Numbered from the stretch's first letter, positions 33,631-45,529 are shown. The stretch: DNA of 64,000 bases from Euryodendron excelsum (GCA_033060915.1 CM065393.1:3316001-3380000), one strand, 5' to 3'. Translations and numbers: made by a program. The notes: generated by a model not told the origin, from the letters alone.

Positions 33631-35370
33631 GTATTTCTTATACAGATACTATGTTTGGAAATGCAAAGGTATGGTACCTCTTAAACCTGTCAGTTTTATG
33701 GTGGTATCTTCATATATAAATCATGTGCCTAGAGTGCATAATTATTCTTCACATTTCGTGAACTGTCATGAGCAATGTATTCCTTTTTTTTTAGAGTCCT
33801 TTTGGAGATCGATCACTTAGAATGAAGGCATTTGAAATTATCTTATTCTTTACTCTCATTTCAGGTGTTGTGGAGACTCCACATTCAACAATGCATCGAT
33901 CATTCCTTCAATAGCTTGGCAAAAAACAATAGAATACCAATTTTGCTAACTAATATACAAACACAAGTATTGTTCAACATGAAACCATTGTAAACATACT
34001 AAAAACATGTCATTCGTTGCAAGTATATATCTATTTGAAAGGCATATCAATTGTGTAGTACTTGTTTAACACAACTTATAAAGATACAGTTTTGTACGGA
34101 CAGTAACTATGGGCTAGGTATGTTTTCAATTATCCACTTCAAGTATGTATCTTTCAGCTTTTTAATAATTTTTTGTTAAACATGAAATGCGATTCTTTCA
34201 CTTATTTCTGAAGATTGACGGCCATGCTCATTAATAAAGTGGGGGAAAATGTTTCAATTTCTAATTTAGTATACAGTACTGCAAGCCTTTTCTGGATCTC
34301 TCTGATGATCAGATGTTGAAGCTTACAATACAAGGACATAAAATCACCCTACTTTCCTCCAAAACGAAGAATCGAGACCTACTCCCTTAGAACATGGTCC
34401 ATGAACAGAGAGTGAGGGTTCGAAACTCACAGTGGAATGGTCTCAAACAAGCGTACTAAATTTCAGTTCAGATGGATCTTAATTAAAGAGCAATGGTTTT
34501 CTTTGTGGATGGTAGAAACAGAAATCTTAGTTAGTAGACTATAACCAGTCCTGCCTATCATAATTAATCCAAAATAGTCTGCTTTTTTTAAAGAGAAAGT
34601 CAATTGCAGACGACGTATTGTTGATGATAGAACTGGCAAGAAATAACCTAGTGAGAATCTTCCTTCTTGGTGTGCCGTATATTAAGGTGGATTTTACTGG
34701 TCAACTATGACTGTGGTGTGACCTTTCTTTTCTATAAGACACCAGGGAAATCATGGATCTTCCTCCTTGATTCGCCTTACTTTCCCTACTAGTTAAGGAA
34801 GCTTTCCACAATTCTGCTGCAATGGAAGCTTTCCACAATTCCCTACTTGCCAGGGCTGCTTCAAATATCAATATCACAAGTGTCAAGAGCTTCAATATCT
34901 TAATTAGTGTTTGTTGATATAGAGTGCTTGTTGAGTTGATCATTTAGTTGAAATTTGGATGTCAAAGCACTAGGTAATTAAGTTAATCTTCAAGTCTTGA
35001 TGGAATGTAATTGAATATAATTAAACTTTGATATTAATCTTAATCAGCTTGTTTTTCTTGGTTTTCCTCCTCTCTTTTGGGCATTTTAACTTGCATCATG
35101 GTATCATAATTGCCAGTACCTTAGTCAGTGTGCAGAACCATAGGGCCGTGAATGTGTGTTGTACCATTTAGGAAGTATAATAATCATTCAGTGATAGCCG
35201 AACTAGTCAGAGAGAGCGAAAGGGAGGACTAACTGAAATTTTCCAAGCATTCTGGAATGGAGCCTAACATGCAGAAAAGGGCTATTGACTTACTTTCATG
35301 CATGGTGTTTCTCTAGAGGAAAAGGTAGCTTTAAGGCAGATTTTGGACATCCCAGACTGATCATACCAGT
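33631..35370. other. CNX7 3' flank and intergenic DNA
   Basis: The first few hundred bases are presumably 3' UTR (AATAAA at about 34232 is one possible signal). A duplicated GGAAGCTTTCCACAATTC occurs near 34798 and 34827. TGGTATCA at about 35098 resembles the start of an iMet primer site, but no matching element is delimited. No other gene is seen. Confidence 0.4.
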
Positions 35371-36080
35371 TGATGATGCAGTGAATTTTATGTGATCTTC
35401 CTGAGATCTGGTGTGGATGACTGGGAGGGAACTTTGAATGGGGACACTGGTGTGACGCTTGCCAAAGACACTCCGATGCTAAAATTAGGTTAGAGATAAA
35501 TAAGCAAAGTAATGGAGCTTATGGGTTGATATTTTTTTGTACATTCTTTTGGAGATGGTGATTGTCATTTTTACAGTGATGTTGGCAGGGAGTATGCCTT
35601 GGATCGTGGATTATGGGCGTCAATTGTGCCCCGAGATTAAGCGTGGTGGATAGAAGGCATGGATCGTGCTTCTAGTCATGGAAGTAACCGTCCCAATGAT
35701 GGGGTCGTGGGAGCTAATATTCAAACAGGAAATTCGGGATACAGCTCTGATGGCGCATTTATGGCGGCATAATTCGTAATGATTATAGTAGCTGTCGAAT
35801 GGTGCGACCATTAGGGTATCTGCCACGTGGCCCTTCTGAGTTGGTTCTCACTCTGTGATGGGACTCTTTGGATGCTTGCCGTTGATCTTTAATCACGAAA
35901 GCAATTCTGTCCGTTGGTTTCGAAACGAGGGGTTTAAGACTTGGCGGTTTGCCAGAAATCCCTCACTTTGCTCCCTTCGAACTCCCAGCAACAGCCTTCC
36001 CATTTTCTCTAAAGTTTCATCTTCTGTTCTATATTTAAGGAGATTCCAAGCTTTTTTCTTTCGGCCATCCCAAATTTGGT
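35371..36080 (-). repeat. 3' LTR of the Tat-lineage element (left copy)
   Basis: The first 386 bp (35371-35756) match 44589-44974 in the same orientation, beginning TGATGATGCAGTGAATTTT. The rest (35757 to about 36080) does not match the right LTR. On the element's - strand this is the 3' LTR. The right limit is approximate, set by the antisense ORF start. Confidence 0.75.
36030..36038 (+). promoter_or_regulatory. Possible TATA box of the antisense ORF
   Basis: TATATTTAA lies about 70 bp upstream of the first ATG of the antisense ORF (36111), on the + strand and at the LTR edge. The spacing suits a core promoter. This is motif-based only. Confidence 0.35.
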
Positions 36081-36110
36081 AAGACGTTGTGTTCGTTTGG
36101 GTAAGGTTTT

Positions 36111-38423
36111 ATGTTTTGGCTTTTACAAAAGGCCATTTGGTACTATGAGTGGAGGATTAGGGCTTTGTACCCCTTAGGGTTTTTAGGTAATCCTTCCCTC
36201 GTTGAGTTAGTATACTGGGGTGTTCTAGAGGCGTCTAAAGCTGTTTTTGAAACTCTTCATGAGATTGAAAACCTTAGGATCATGAACCCACACCCTATTG
36301 ATCTTTTCACTGGTTCAGAGCACACTATGTCAATTGATTTGGATAGGGTGAGGCCAGACAAGGCTTCTAGTGCCTTTGTCAATTATTCTGGGGTAGATAT
36401 TGAGAACGTTACCCGGGAGATGAGACCAGAGGGAGCAAGGAGCCCTGTGGCTATAGTGTACGCCTTTGAGGAGGTTCCCATGGATGAGGCTGAGAAGGCA
36501 GTGCCCCCAGCCCTTAAGTGTAGGTATGAGGTGAGGAATATCGCTTCCATCTTAGATGGGCCGAACATAAGTAAGCTCTGGTCTATCTATCAATTCCCCC
36601 CATCCATGAGCTATAAGGTCCTTGGGGGTGATGACATGGCCTGCTTCCCTCGCCTTGGGGAGATAACAGTGTATGAGGGCATTTTGTCTGGGGGCTGAGG
36701 TTTCCCATTGCTCCACCCATTAGGGGGTTTCTAAGCAGATGCAGATTGGCCCTTGAGCAGATCTTGCCCAATTCGTGGCGTATTCTGGTAGGCTGTGCTG
36801 CTCTATGGCCCTCGGCCATTGGAGGAGAGGAGTACCTGACTCTTGAGTACTTTTTCTATTGCTACAAGGTGACTGAGAGCGAGGGCTCAGGTTGATACTA
36901 TTTCTTGGCCAGGGAAGGTCAGCCTGCCATGGTCTCTGGTCTTTCTGCCTCCCACAATTGCTGGAAGGAAAAGTTCTTATTCGTGTACAACGAAGGCATG
37001 GAGATTGCCCACTGGGAGGAGGTGACTAATCAGACCCCTCACGTACCCAGACAGTGGGGGAGACCAGGTAGGAAGGGTGTGCTCCCCTCGTACTTATTGT
37101 ACTTAGGTTTTATTTGTGGTAGTGGTTTGACCAGCTTCTGTTTTGTGCTCAACACGTCTTCCTGTGCTGGAGGACAAGGTAAGGGAGGCACGGGTAGAAA
37201 GGGTGAGGAAGCATCCGGTCACATTTTGGGCTCATCTTGTGGTGGGTGAGACTTCGGCTGCGTACCTCTTAGGACCAGACCCTTCCGTTGAGGCCATCTA
37301 GGCTGAGGGAGAGAGAAGTGAGTTTGGCATTTTAATTTTTGTTGCTGTATCAGATGTGTTTTTACTCTTGCTATGTCTTCTTGTGCAGATTAAGATTCTG
37401 CTATGGGTTTCAACAAGCAGAACTTGTGAGGTGCCTCCAAGAGGTTCGAGGACTTGGAGAGAGCCAAGGCCGTAGGGGAGAAGCTGAGTAAACACCCCAA
37501 GGTCAACTTTAGCAACAGACTAGCTGAGACCCAAAGCAACAAAGGTCTTGCCTTAACAGTTGGCCCATCCATGGGAGTCTCGGCTTCTATTGCTCCCAAG
37601 GTGCTAGGTCAGACCTCTGGTTCTAGAGCTAGCTTGCCTCCTTCTGCTGTTAGGGAGCCCTCTGCCCAGACACCTATAGATCAGCGGGGCGAACCCTTGG
37701 TGCTGGAGGATATGCAAGCTTCCTGGTTGAGGATGCAACAGTTTATTAGCATGGACGATGTCACCCCTTTTAGTGACTGGACCAACGCCCAGCTGACCAG
37801 GAGTATGAACCATAACGCTCTTAAGGTAAGGCCTCTGGTTAGTTTCCCTCCTTGGATTTGTGCTCAGACTTGTTGATTTTGATGATTTGTTGGTCCTTGT
37901 GCAGTTGCATATCAAGGTTCTGTGCATGTTGACCCACTTGAAGGTGAAGACATCTGAGAGTGTCAAAAAAGGTCAAGTGATCGAGACCCTGACTGAGTCT
38001 AACCAGGTTCTTAATAAGAAGCTGAAGATCTCTATGGAGGCCCTGGAGACTGTGAAGGTGGAGAAATCTGCTGTGATGGATAAGGTTACTAAGCGTAGGC
38101 GGAAGAATAAGGACTTGACCTCTGAGTCTCAAGCCTTTGAAGATGTGAAGGCCTCCCTTTCAATGAGGGTGGTTGAGTTGGAGGAGCAGCTGAAGACAGC
38201 CCATGAGAGAGTTGTTGAGGAGTTCAAGGTTGGATCAACTTTTCAGAACAACGTCGGTGAAGCCTACACGGAGGGCTTCATCGATGCTAAGGTTGTGGCC
38301 AAGAAGCTCTTTTTTGATATGGACTTCTCTGTTCTAAAGCCCATGGATGACACCACCTCTCAAGCTGTTAGTGGGGAAAGGCATGCTGTTGCTGGAGAGG
38401 TTGAGGATGATGCTCAGTATTGA
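36111..38423 (+). pseudogene. Antisense ORF of the Tat-lineage element, copy 2
   Basis: This coding sequence runs opposite to the element's gag-pol and lies between integrase and the 3' LTR, as described for additional antisense ORFs of Tat-lineage elements. The first piece (36111-36698) is open for 195 codons. A frameshift near 36695 leads to LRFPIAPPIRGF, ILPNSWRILVG and GEEYLTLEYFFYCYK, the plant gypsy-type transposase (Transposase_28-like) signature. An in-frame TGA follows near 36895. Later parts contain a clear GT-AG intron at 37826-37904 that keeps frame, and a C-terminal coiled coil of about 150 residues (37905-38420) rich in K, E, V and L, with AEVEDDAQY-like acidic end. It closely parallels 6830-9161 on the - strand. 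Its function in the element is not known. The single frameshift and stop suggest recent decay. Confidence 0.65.
37826..37904 (+). other. Predicted 79-bp GT-AG intron in the antisense ORF
   Basis: The donor is TTAAG|GTAAGG and the acceptor is CTTGTGCAG|TTG. The interruption is phase 0, and splicing joins the residues NALK to LHIKV. The donor has the near-ideal plant consensus. Another acceptor-like TTGTGCAG lies near 37388. Confidence 0.6.
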
Positions 38424-38579
38424 ACTCCCCATGGGCCTTTTGTAATTTCTTTTTTTCTTTTCTTTTTTTTTGTATTAATCATTTCATAAATAAGGAATCT
38501 TTTGTTTCTCTTAGTGTTCCTTGTTTTTGCATTTCAGTTGTCGTTGACAATGTATGTTTGTTTCTCAAATTGTTGCACA

Positions 38580-39175
38580 TGACGGGTTGGTAAGCCGCAT
38601 GTGTTGACTAGTTATACTTGGCCTTGGACAGTAGTCTTTTCTGTCCAACGGCTTAACTAGTTAGTCTTCGTGGGCTGACCAGTTTGATCTCTTGGTGGCT
38701 TTCCTGGCCTTTTGGTAAGCTAGTCGGCCTCATGGACTGACCAATAGGGCGTAGTTGCCTTTTGTCCTTTCGGCTCGTTTGGTCAGTCACGTGGACTGGC
38801 TAGTTGGACTTAGTAGCCTTGTGACCTTTCGGCTTATCTGGTCAGTCTCATGGACTGACCAGTTGGGCTTAATAGCCTTGTGGCCTTTCGGCTTATCTGG
38901 TTAGTCTTGTGGACTGACAAGTTAGGCTTAGTAGCCTTGTGGCCTTTCGGCTTGTCTGGTCAGTCTCGTGGACTGACAAGTTGGGCTTAGTAGTCTTGTG
39001 GCCTTTTGGCTTGTCTGGTCAGCCTTGTGGACTGAGCAATTGGGCTTAGTAGCCTTATGGCCTTTTGGCTTGTCTGGTCAGTCTCGTGGACTGACCAGTT
39101 GGGCTTAGTAGTCTTGTGGCCTTTTGGCTGTTCTGGTCAGTCTCGTGGACTGACCAGTTGGGCTTAGTAGCCTCT
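38580..39175 (+). repeat. 59-bp minisatellite, about eight copies
   Basis: From about 38696 the unit carrying GGCCTTTCGGCTTGTCTGGT, CAGTCTCGTGGACTGACCAG and TTGGGCTTAGTAG repeats at exactly 59-bp steps (for example at 38941, 39000, 39059 and 39118). The first units are the most diverged, and degenerate ones begin near 38580. It lies between the convergent ends of the antisense ORF and integrase. Each unit contains the near-palindrome TGGTCAGTC/GACTGACCA. Confidence 0.9.
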
Positions 39176-39301
39176 TGCTTCATGAGCCATGCAAGTAGAC
39201 GAGATCATTTGGGGCTTTGAAGAGTAGGAATTTCATTAATGAATGCTGATTATACATAATACTTTCTTAGGTGCTTAGCATGCCAAGGGTTGGGTAGGTC
39301 C

Positions 39302-40283
39302 TCACTGTCCAGTTCGATTAGCTAATAGGTTCTTTTTCGGGAAAACCCTTTTAACTCTGTATGACCCTTCCCAATTTGGCCCAAGTTTACCATTACTGAG
39401 CTTCTTGGTCGATTGATTAACTTTCTTGAGGACCAGATCTCCTGTCTTAAATGTCCTGGGTTTCATTCTGGCGTCATGGTACCTGTGCATCCTCTGCTAG
39501 TAGGCTGCTACTTCCATAGCTACTTACAACCTTATTTCTTCAAGTAGGTCTAGGCTTACCTCCAGGGCCTTGTTATTAGCCTCCGGTTCGTAGTGTTCGA
39601 ACTTGGGGCTATGCAGGCCTATTTTCATTGGGATGACTGCTTCCGTTCCAAATGTTAAAGAGAAGGGAGTGTGCCTAGTTACCACCCTTTTGGTTGTCCG
39701 GTAGGCCCAAAAAATGTTAGGGAGCTCTTCAGCCCACAAACCCTATGCTGAATAGGGTTCTGTTAGTGACTCCAACTTGGCTGTTGGCTTGGGGATGCTC
39801 TAGAGAAGTGAAATGATGGTTGATCTGGAGATCTGAGCATATCTGTCTGAACTGACCGCCTTTGAATTGTTTTCTGTTGTCAGTGATAATCACCTTGGGA
39901 ATTCTAAACCTGTAGATGATGTTCTTCCATAGGAAATTCTTCATTCTTTGTTCAGTGATGGTGGCAACAACCTCAACCTCGGCCCACTTGGTAAAGTAGT
40001 TCACTGCTACCACGACGAACTTGGTCTAGCCTTTTCCCAAAGGCAAGGGCCCCACAATGTCTATCCCCCATTGGATGAAAGGCCACAGGCTCTGGATAGG
40101 CATTAGCTTTAAAGGTGATTGTCTCGGAATGTTGGTAAACCTTTGGCACTTGTCACACTTTCTTACAAAATCTTGGGCATCCTTCTCCATTGTGGGCCAG
40201 TAGTAGGCTGCCCTGAGTATCTTCTTGGCCAGAGCTTTTCCTCTTGAGTGGTTGCCACGGACTCCTTCATGCACCTCTCTCAT
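39302..40283 (-). pseudogene. Tat-lineage integrase (decayed)
   Basis: On the - strand, a zinc-binding domain (EGVRGNHSRGKALAKKILR, with CDKCQRF) opens at 40283. It is followed by the catalytic core with GIDIVGPLP (first Asp) and IITDNRKQF (second Asp, where TDNGKQF is usual). The third motif reads HPQANSQVGVTNRT, where the catalytic Glu of QVE has become Gly. A C-terminal domain (FWAYRTTKR, TPFSLTFGTEAVIP, then DLVLKKV and WEGSYRVKR) ends at 39302. At least three stops or frameshifts separate the pieces. In an intact element the enzyme inserts the cDNA into the genome; this copy cannot. Confidence 0.9.
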
Positions 40284-40456
40284 AATGTAATCAGCATATG
40301 CTTTTCCTGCACACCTGAGCCAAGGCAGGATCTGCCCCTTTTGTATAGAATGCCATCGATTAGAGTGTATCTGTTGGCTCTGTACTGAATCCTTCTAGCT
40401 TCAACGTTAGCTTCTGGTAAGACTCCTTGCTTTAAGTAGTTCCTGATCGGGGTTGC

Positions 40457-41989
40457 TCACTCAACTTCTTGCTCTACCTGATGTACTTTTGGGCTCTGAA
40501 TGCTTGGTGAATCTAGCACCTCCATGGGGACTCCTAGGTCGTCATCTTGGAATGAGGCTATTTTGGCCAATCGATCCGCCTCCTTGTTCTGTAGCCTTGG
40601 TATTTTTTCTAATAGTACTTTCGAGAATTTTCTGGCCAGGCTTTTGGCCATCTACCAGTACTCTTGCAACTTTTCTCCTCTGGCCTTATAATCACCTTGG
40701 ACCTGTTCTACCACAAGTTGAGAATTGCTGCGTACCAGGATATGCTTTGCCCCCATTCGTCGAGCCATGCTAAGTCCAGCTAATAAGGCTTCATACTCAG
40801 CTTCATTGTTGGAGGCGGGGAAATTAAATTTGACGGTGTATTTGAGCTTGTGCCCTTTAGGTGTGACAAGCACGACATCGGCACCACTTGCTTTGTCGGT
40901 GGGGGACCACTTGCTATGAAATCTACTACAGCCTATCCATTAATTGCCAGTCTTGGTCTATAGTGAATGTCGAACTGGTTGAGTTCTATGGACCATTTGA
41001 CAAGCCTACCCAAGGTCTCTGGTTTGTGGAGTATCTTCTTCAATGGCTGGTCTGTCAGAACGACTATGGTGTGAGCGTAGAAGTATGGCCTCAACCTCCG
41101 TGTTGAAGTCACGAGGGCGAGTGCAAATAGCTCCATTCTAGGATATTACTCTTTTGTGCCCCTCAAGGCTCTGCTCGTGTAATAAATCGGCTTCTAGGCT
41201 CCTTCCTTTTGTCTAACCAGGGCTGAGCTTACTACTGTGGCAGACATTACGAGGTAAAGATAAAACTCTTCACCTTCAATAGTCCTGCTCAGCAGTGGTA
41301 CTGAGCTCAGGTATTCTTTGAGTTGCTGGAAGGCCTATTCACATTTGGTGGTCCACTCAAAAGCTTTCTGTAAAATTTTAAAGAAAGGAAGACACTTATC
41401 TGTGGATCTGGAGATAAATTTATTCAGTGCTGCCACTCTGCCTGCCAATCTCTAGACCTCCTTGGTGGATGTTGGGGACTGCATGTCTAGTACTGTTTGG
41501 ATTCTTCAAGGTTTGCCTCTATTTCCCGATTGCAGACCATGAATCCCACGAATTTGCCAGACGCTACCCTAAACGCGCACTTGGCAAGGTTCAGCTTCAT
41601 CTTGTAGGCCCTCAGGTTTTGGAACGTCTCTTCTAAATTTGTCAAGTGGCTGGTCGCTTGTTTACTTTTTACTAACGTGCATCAATGTACACCTCTATAT
41701 TTCTGCCAATCTGAGTACTAAACATGTGGTTGACAAGCCTCTGATATGTTGCTCTTGGTTTCTTTAGGCCAAAGGGCATCACTCTGTAGCAGTATATGCC
41801 TCTGTTTGTCATAAACGCCGTGTGTTCCTGGTCATGCTCTGCCATCTTTAACTGGTTATAACTTGAGAAAGCGTCCATAAAGGTTAGCATCTCGTACCCT
41901 ACTGTTGAATCCAGCAGTTGATCTGTTATGGGTAAGGGGAAGCTATCCTTGGGACATGCCTTATTCAAATCTGTGAAGTCCACACACAT
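40457..41989 (-). pseudogene. Tat-lineage reverse transcriptase and RNase H domains (decayed)
   Basis: The - strand pieces in order are as follows. RT palm (41989-41672) carries CVDFTDLNKACPKDSFPLP, FMDAFSSYNQ and YRVMPFGLK. The catalytic YxDD box has degenerated to YIDA. The RT-linked RNase H region (41136-40933) carries LTDQPLKKILHKPE and WSIELNQFDIHYRPR. A second, archaeal-type RNase H domain (40873-40457), a hallmark of the Tat lineage, carries NNEAEYEALLAGL and a site reading SNSQLV where SDSQLV is expected. It ends in IPRLQNKEADRLAKIAS. Multiple stops and frameshifts lie between. The pieces are in the normal order for Ty3/gypsy (protease-RT-RNase H-integrase). Confidence 0.9.
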
Positions 41990-42313
41990 TTTCTACTTTC
42001 CATTCACCTTCTTGACAATGACCACATTGGACAGCCAGGTGGGGTACCGGGCTTCCTTTTTGAAGCCAGCTCTGGTCAGTTTCTCAACCTCTTCAGTTAC
42101 TGTCTCGTTTTGTTCTGGGGCGAAGCTCCTCATTTTCTACCTTACTGGTTTTATAGTTGGGTCTATGTTCAGATGATGGACAATGATTCGTCTATTGATG
42201 CCTGACATGTCCTCATGAGACCAGGCAAAGATATCGGCATTTTGCTTGAGGAAGAACCTTAGTCCATCCTTGAATTCCTCTGGAGCTGCTGTCCCGATCT
42301 TCACTACTCTGGT

Positions 42314-44128
42314 CTAATCTTGGGCTCCGATCACGACCTCCTCGAGCTCTTCCATTGGCTCTCCCCTCCTGATCTCCTTCTCGTCTCGGACCTTCAGTTC
42401 CTCAATCAGTATGGCCTCCTTGGTCTCCCCTTTGAGGGATGCCATGTAATACTCTCTGGCGGTCTGTTGGTCACCCCTAGCTTCCCTAACTCCTTGACTT
42501 GTGGGGAACTTAACCTTCAAGTAATAGGTGGACGGTATAGCTTTGAACTCGTTGAGTGCTGTTTTGCCCACAATGACATTGTAGGTCGAAGGGTAGTCCA
42601 CTACTAAGAAAGTCACCATCTTGGTGGCTTGTTGCGGTGTAGTCCCCAGTGTTATTGGTAGGGCTATTGAACCCAAGGGGTAACTCTATCACCAGTGAAG
42701 CCTACCAGGGGGAAATTGACCGGTTGCAATTTTTTCATACTTACCTTCAATTGCTCGAAGGCCTTTAGGAAGAGGATGTTTGCCGAGCTACCACTATCCA
42801 TAAGGATTCTCCATATCAAGAAATTGGACACTACTGCTGAAATGACCAGGGGGTCGTCGTGGGGTTAACATATGGCCTCTGCCTCTTCATCGGTGAACGT
42901 GATGGGGGCATGCTCTGCCTTAGACCTTTTGACTAATCAGTCTATGGATATAACTTTCCCTTAACTTCGGGCCTCCCTAGCATGCCTTTTTCTGGCAAAT
43001 GAAGATTCACCACCGCCTGTGAATCCTCCAAAGAGGACCCTTATCTCTCCTATTAGTTGCTGATTTTGCCTTTCCCTCTCAAGGCTACGTCGTTCGGCTT
43101 GCCTGGGGGGCTGGTCTTGCCTCTCGTCGCACCTGCCCCCTACTATGTATCTTCCCAACCTTCTTTGTTTGATTAGGTTCTCCACCTGCTGCTTGAGGTC
43201 GTAGTAATCTTCTGTATCATGGCCATAGTCATGGTAGAATCGGCACCACTTGTTGGTTGGTCTTTTCTGTGGTGGGGACCTCATTCATCTTGGCCATTTC
43301 AACGCTGGGTCCCCCTTAACCTCGTAGAGCACTTGGTCCAGGGGAGTATTTAGGGGGTAAAGTGCTGGTTGTACCTAGCTGGCTTGGCCCCATCGCCTTC
43401 TGTCTTGGGCTTTTGCTCAGCCAGTCTAGGGGCTTTTGCTATTGTATCATTTTTATTCTCCTCAATCAGTCTCTTCTTGTCTAAACTTGGACTGGCATTC
43501 TCCGGGTCTTTCCTGGCTTTGAGGGTGTCTTTTGCCCTCGGAGTATCAGCGCAACCATGGTCTTGGGCACTTCCTTAGCCAGGGAGAAAAGGAACTTGGG
43601 TGATTTGACCTCTGCAATGAAAGCTACTATTGCCATCTTCTGGTCCAGCTCATCCACGTAGAGAGTCTCTTGGTTGAAGCGAGTGACAAACTCGTGCAAA
43701 GTCTCCTTCTCGTGTTGTTTAGTGTTGAACAAGAAAGTGGAGGGCCTTCTTTACCTCTGCCCTCTAATATAGTGGTTGACGAACAATCTGCTTAGATCTA
43801 CGGATTTGCTGATGGTCCCACGGGAAAGTCTGTGGAGCCAAATCCGGGTTGTGCCTTTGAGGGTTGTAGAAAACGCTCTGCACATAATCTCGTCGGGGAC
43901 AGTCTCGAGGTCCATCAAGGCTTTATACATCTCGAGATAGGCCAGGGGGTCTTTCGTGCCATCAAAAGACTCCAAAGTGGGCATTTTGAACTTTGGGGGT
44001 AAGGGTACCCTTATTACTGCTGGTGCGAATGGCGTGTTTGTCCTGTTTACCAATTCTTTTACCGTGTTGGGGCCTTTTTCTTTTATAGCGGCAATCACTT
44101 CGGCCAGTTGAGTCTGCATCTCCTTCAA
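42314..44128 (-). pseudogene. Tat-lineage gag and protease (decayed)
   Basis: Gag starts near 44128 with a coiled-coil-like N-terminus, then RVPLPPKFKMPTLESFDGTK and the capsid block LKGTTRIWLHRL. One TAA (43751-43753) interrupts it before HEKETLHEFVTRFNQETLYV in the same frame. A C/H-rich segment CRFYHDYGHDTEDYYDLKQQ (near 43230) follows. The protease end YNVIVGKTALNEFKA and YYLKVKFPTSQGV lies at 42676-42314. The protease DTGAS-type active site is not seen in an open frame. The gag family is the same as at 49315-50420. Confidence 0.88.
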
Positions 44129-44568
44129 CTATTCGTCCCACACTGCGTGAGTTTCGCCAGTGTGCTCTGGAAGCACCATTGTCACCACCTTAGATTGGGT
44201 CATGTGGCTTTGGGCTTCATTGACATGGGTTCCAGACCCCCTCTGCTAAGGGTTTCCCTTAGGGAGCACTGGGCCCTCCACTCCTTCACCGACGTTGCCT
44301 TCCTGGTTCCTTACTGCCGGCTGGTCTGGAGGCATTAGGGGTTCTCTAGTGGTGGAGGGTCCACTACTGCTGGCGCCACCGATGGCGGAGGCAATCTTCT
44401 TTCCAATTCCTGATTTCAAGCTTGAAGCTAGTTCACGGTAGTCATCATTTCGATAATTTACTGCCCTAAAGCAACGATCCTTGTAGTGCTTTGTTCCTCT
44501 ATTACTTCGTTTAGTCTAATGGATGTAATTCCAGATTGGGTCAATACCATGAAACAGTCAAAATATCA

Positions 44569-44586
44569 TTTCCACAAACGGCGCCA
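44569..44586 (-). other. Primer-binding site of the Tat-lineage element
   Basis: On the - strand, TGGCGCCGTTTGTGGAAA starts two bases (GT) after the LTR terminus ATCATCA. The truncated element at 49280 has the same GT-TGGCGC layout. I do not assign the tRNA with confidence. Confidence 0.7.
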
Positions 44587-44588
44587 AC

Positions 44589-44974
44589 TGATGATACAAT
44601 GAATTTTACTTGATCTTCCCGAGCTTTGGTGTGAATGACTGAGAGGGAACTTTGAATGGGGACACCGGTGTGGTGTCTGCCAAAGACATTCCGATACCAA
44701 AGTTAAGATAAAGATAAACAAGCAAAGCAATGGAGCTTATGGGTTGATATTTTTTCGTACCTTCTTTTGGAGATGGTGATTGCCATTTATACAGTGATGT
44801 TGGCAGGGAGTGTGTTTTGGATTGTGGATTGTGGGCATCAATTGCGCCCCCAGATTAAGTGTGATGGATAGAAGGCATAGATCGTGCTTCTAGTCATAGG
44901 AGTAATCATCTCAATGATGGGGTTGTGGGAGCTAATATTCAGGCAGAAAATTCGAGATACAGCTTTGATGGCGC
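44589..44974 (-). repeat. 5' LTR of the Tat-lineage element (right copy, matched part)
   Basis: This 386-bp stretch matches the left LTR (35371-35756) and includes GAGGGAACTTTGAATGGGGA and GGAGCTTATGGGTTGATATT. Similarity ends abruptly after GATGGCGC. The DNA beyond 44974 differs from what follows in the left LTR. Confidence 0.85.
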
Positions 44975-45529
44975 TTGGTGCGTCGCACTAGAGTGGCCTA
45001 TCCAAGTCAGTCTAGGTCTGTCCAGTGTAACTGATCATAGGGGTACCCAGAGATGATCTCGGTCTGGACACCTCTAAACTGCCTAGGAAAGACTGACCGG
45101 CTGCTCAATTTTTCTCGTATCACAAGTTAAATATCTAGTTGTTCCTTTGACTCCTACCAGTACCAGATTCAGAGCAGAAAAAGATTGTACGTAACCGGCG
45201 AAGGAAAAGATCCCGAACAGAATACAGAGGAAGGTTAAAATTAGTTCGATCAGTCCTATCCAGCATATATACATATATATATATGTCGGTCGGTTGGAGT
45301 TCATTGTTTGTTCTTCCCAAGAGAGTACTCAAAGATAGTTAAGATACTCTTAAAAGTTGTTTTTATTTTTTCCCTTTACTTTTTCTATTTTTATGGACAT
45401 ATCATGACTTGAAACACACTGGCAAAAGTTCAATGGAAGACTCTGTGCAATAATAAAAATGAAGGTAGTTTAGGAGTCGGATCTCTCAAGGAATTGAACA
45501 AAGATGAATAAAGTCCCAGTTATGTCTGA
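44975..45529. other. Unmatched LTR flank and XTH 3' flank
   Basis: The stretch 44975-45120 contains GACTGACCGGCTGCTC, loosely like the 59-bp minisatellite unit. It may be the upstream half of an LTR of a related subfamily. A TATATATATATG stretch lies at 45276-45287. The part next to 45529 should contain the XTH 3' UTR. No protein is recognised. Confidence 0.4.

Noticed and set aside
34385..34445. T-arm-like GTGAGGGTTCGAAACTCAC, possible tRNA or SINE
   Set aside because: A B-box-like hairpin is present, but no matching A box, acceptor stem or poly-A tail lies at the right distance.
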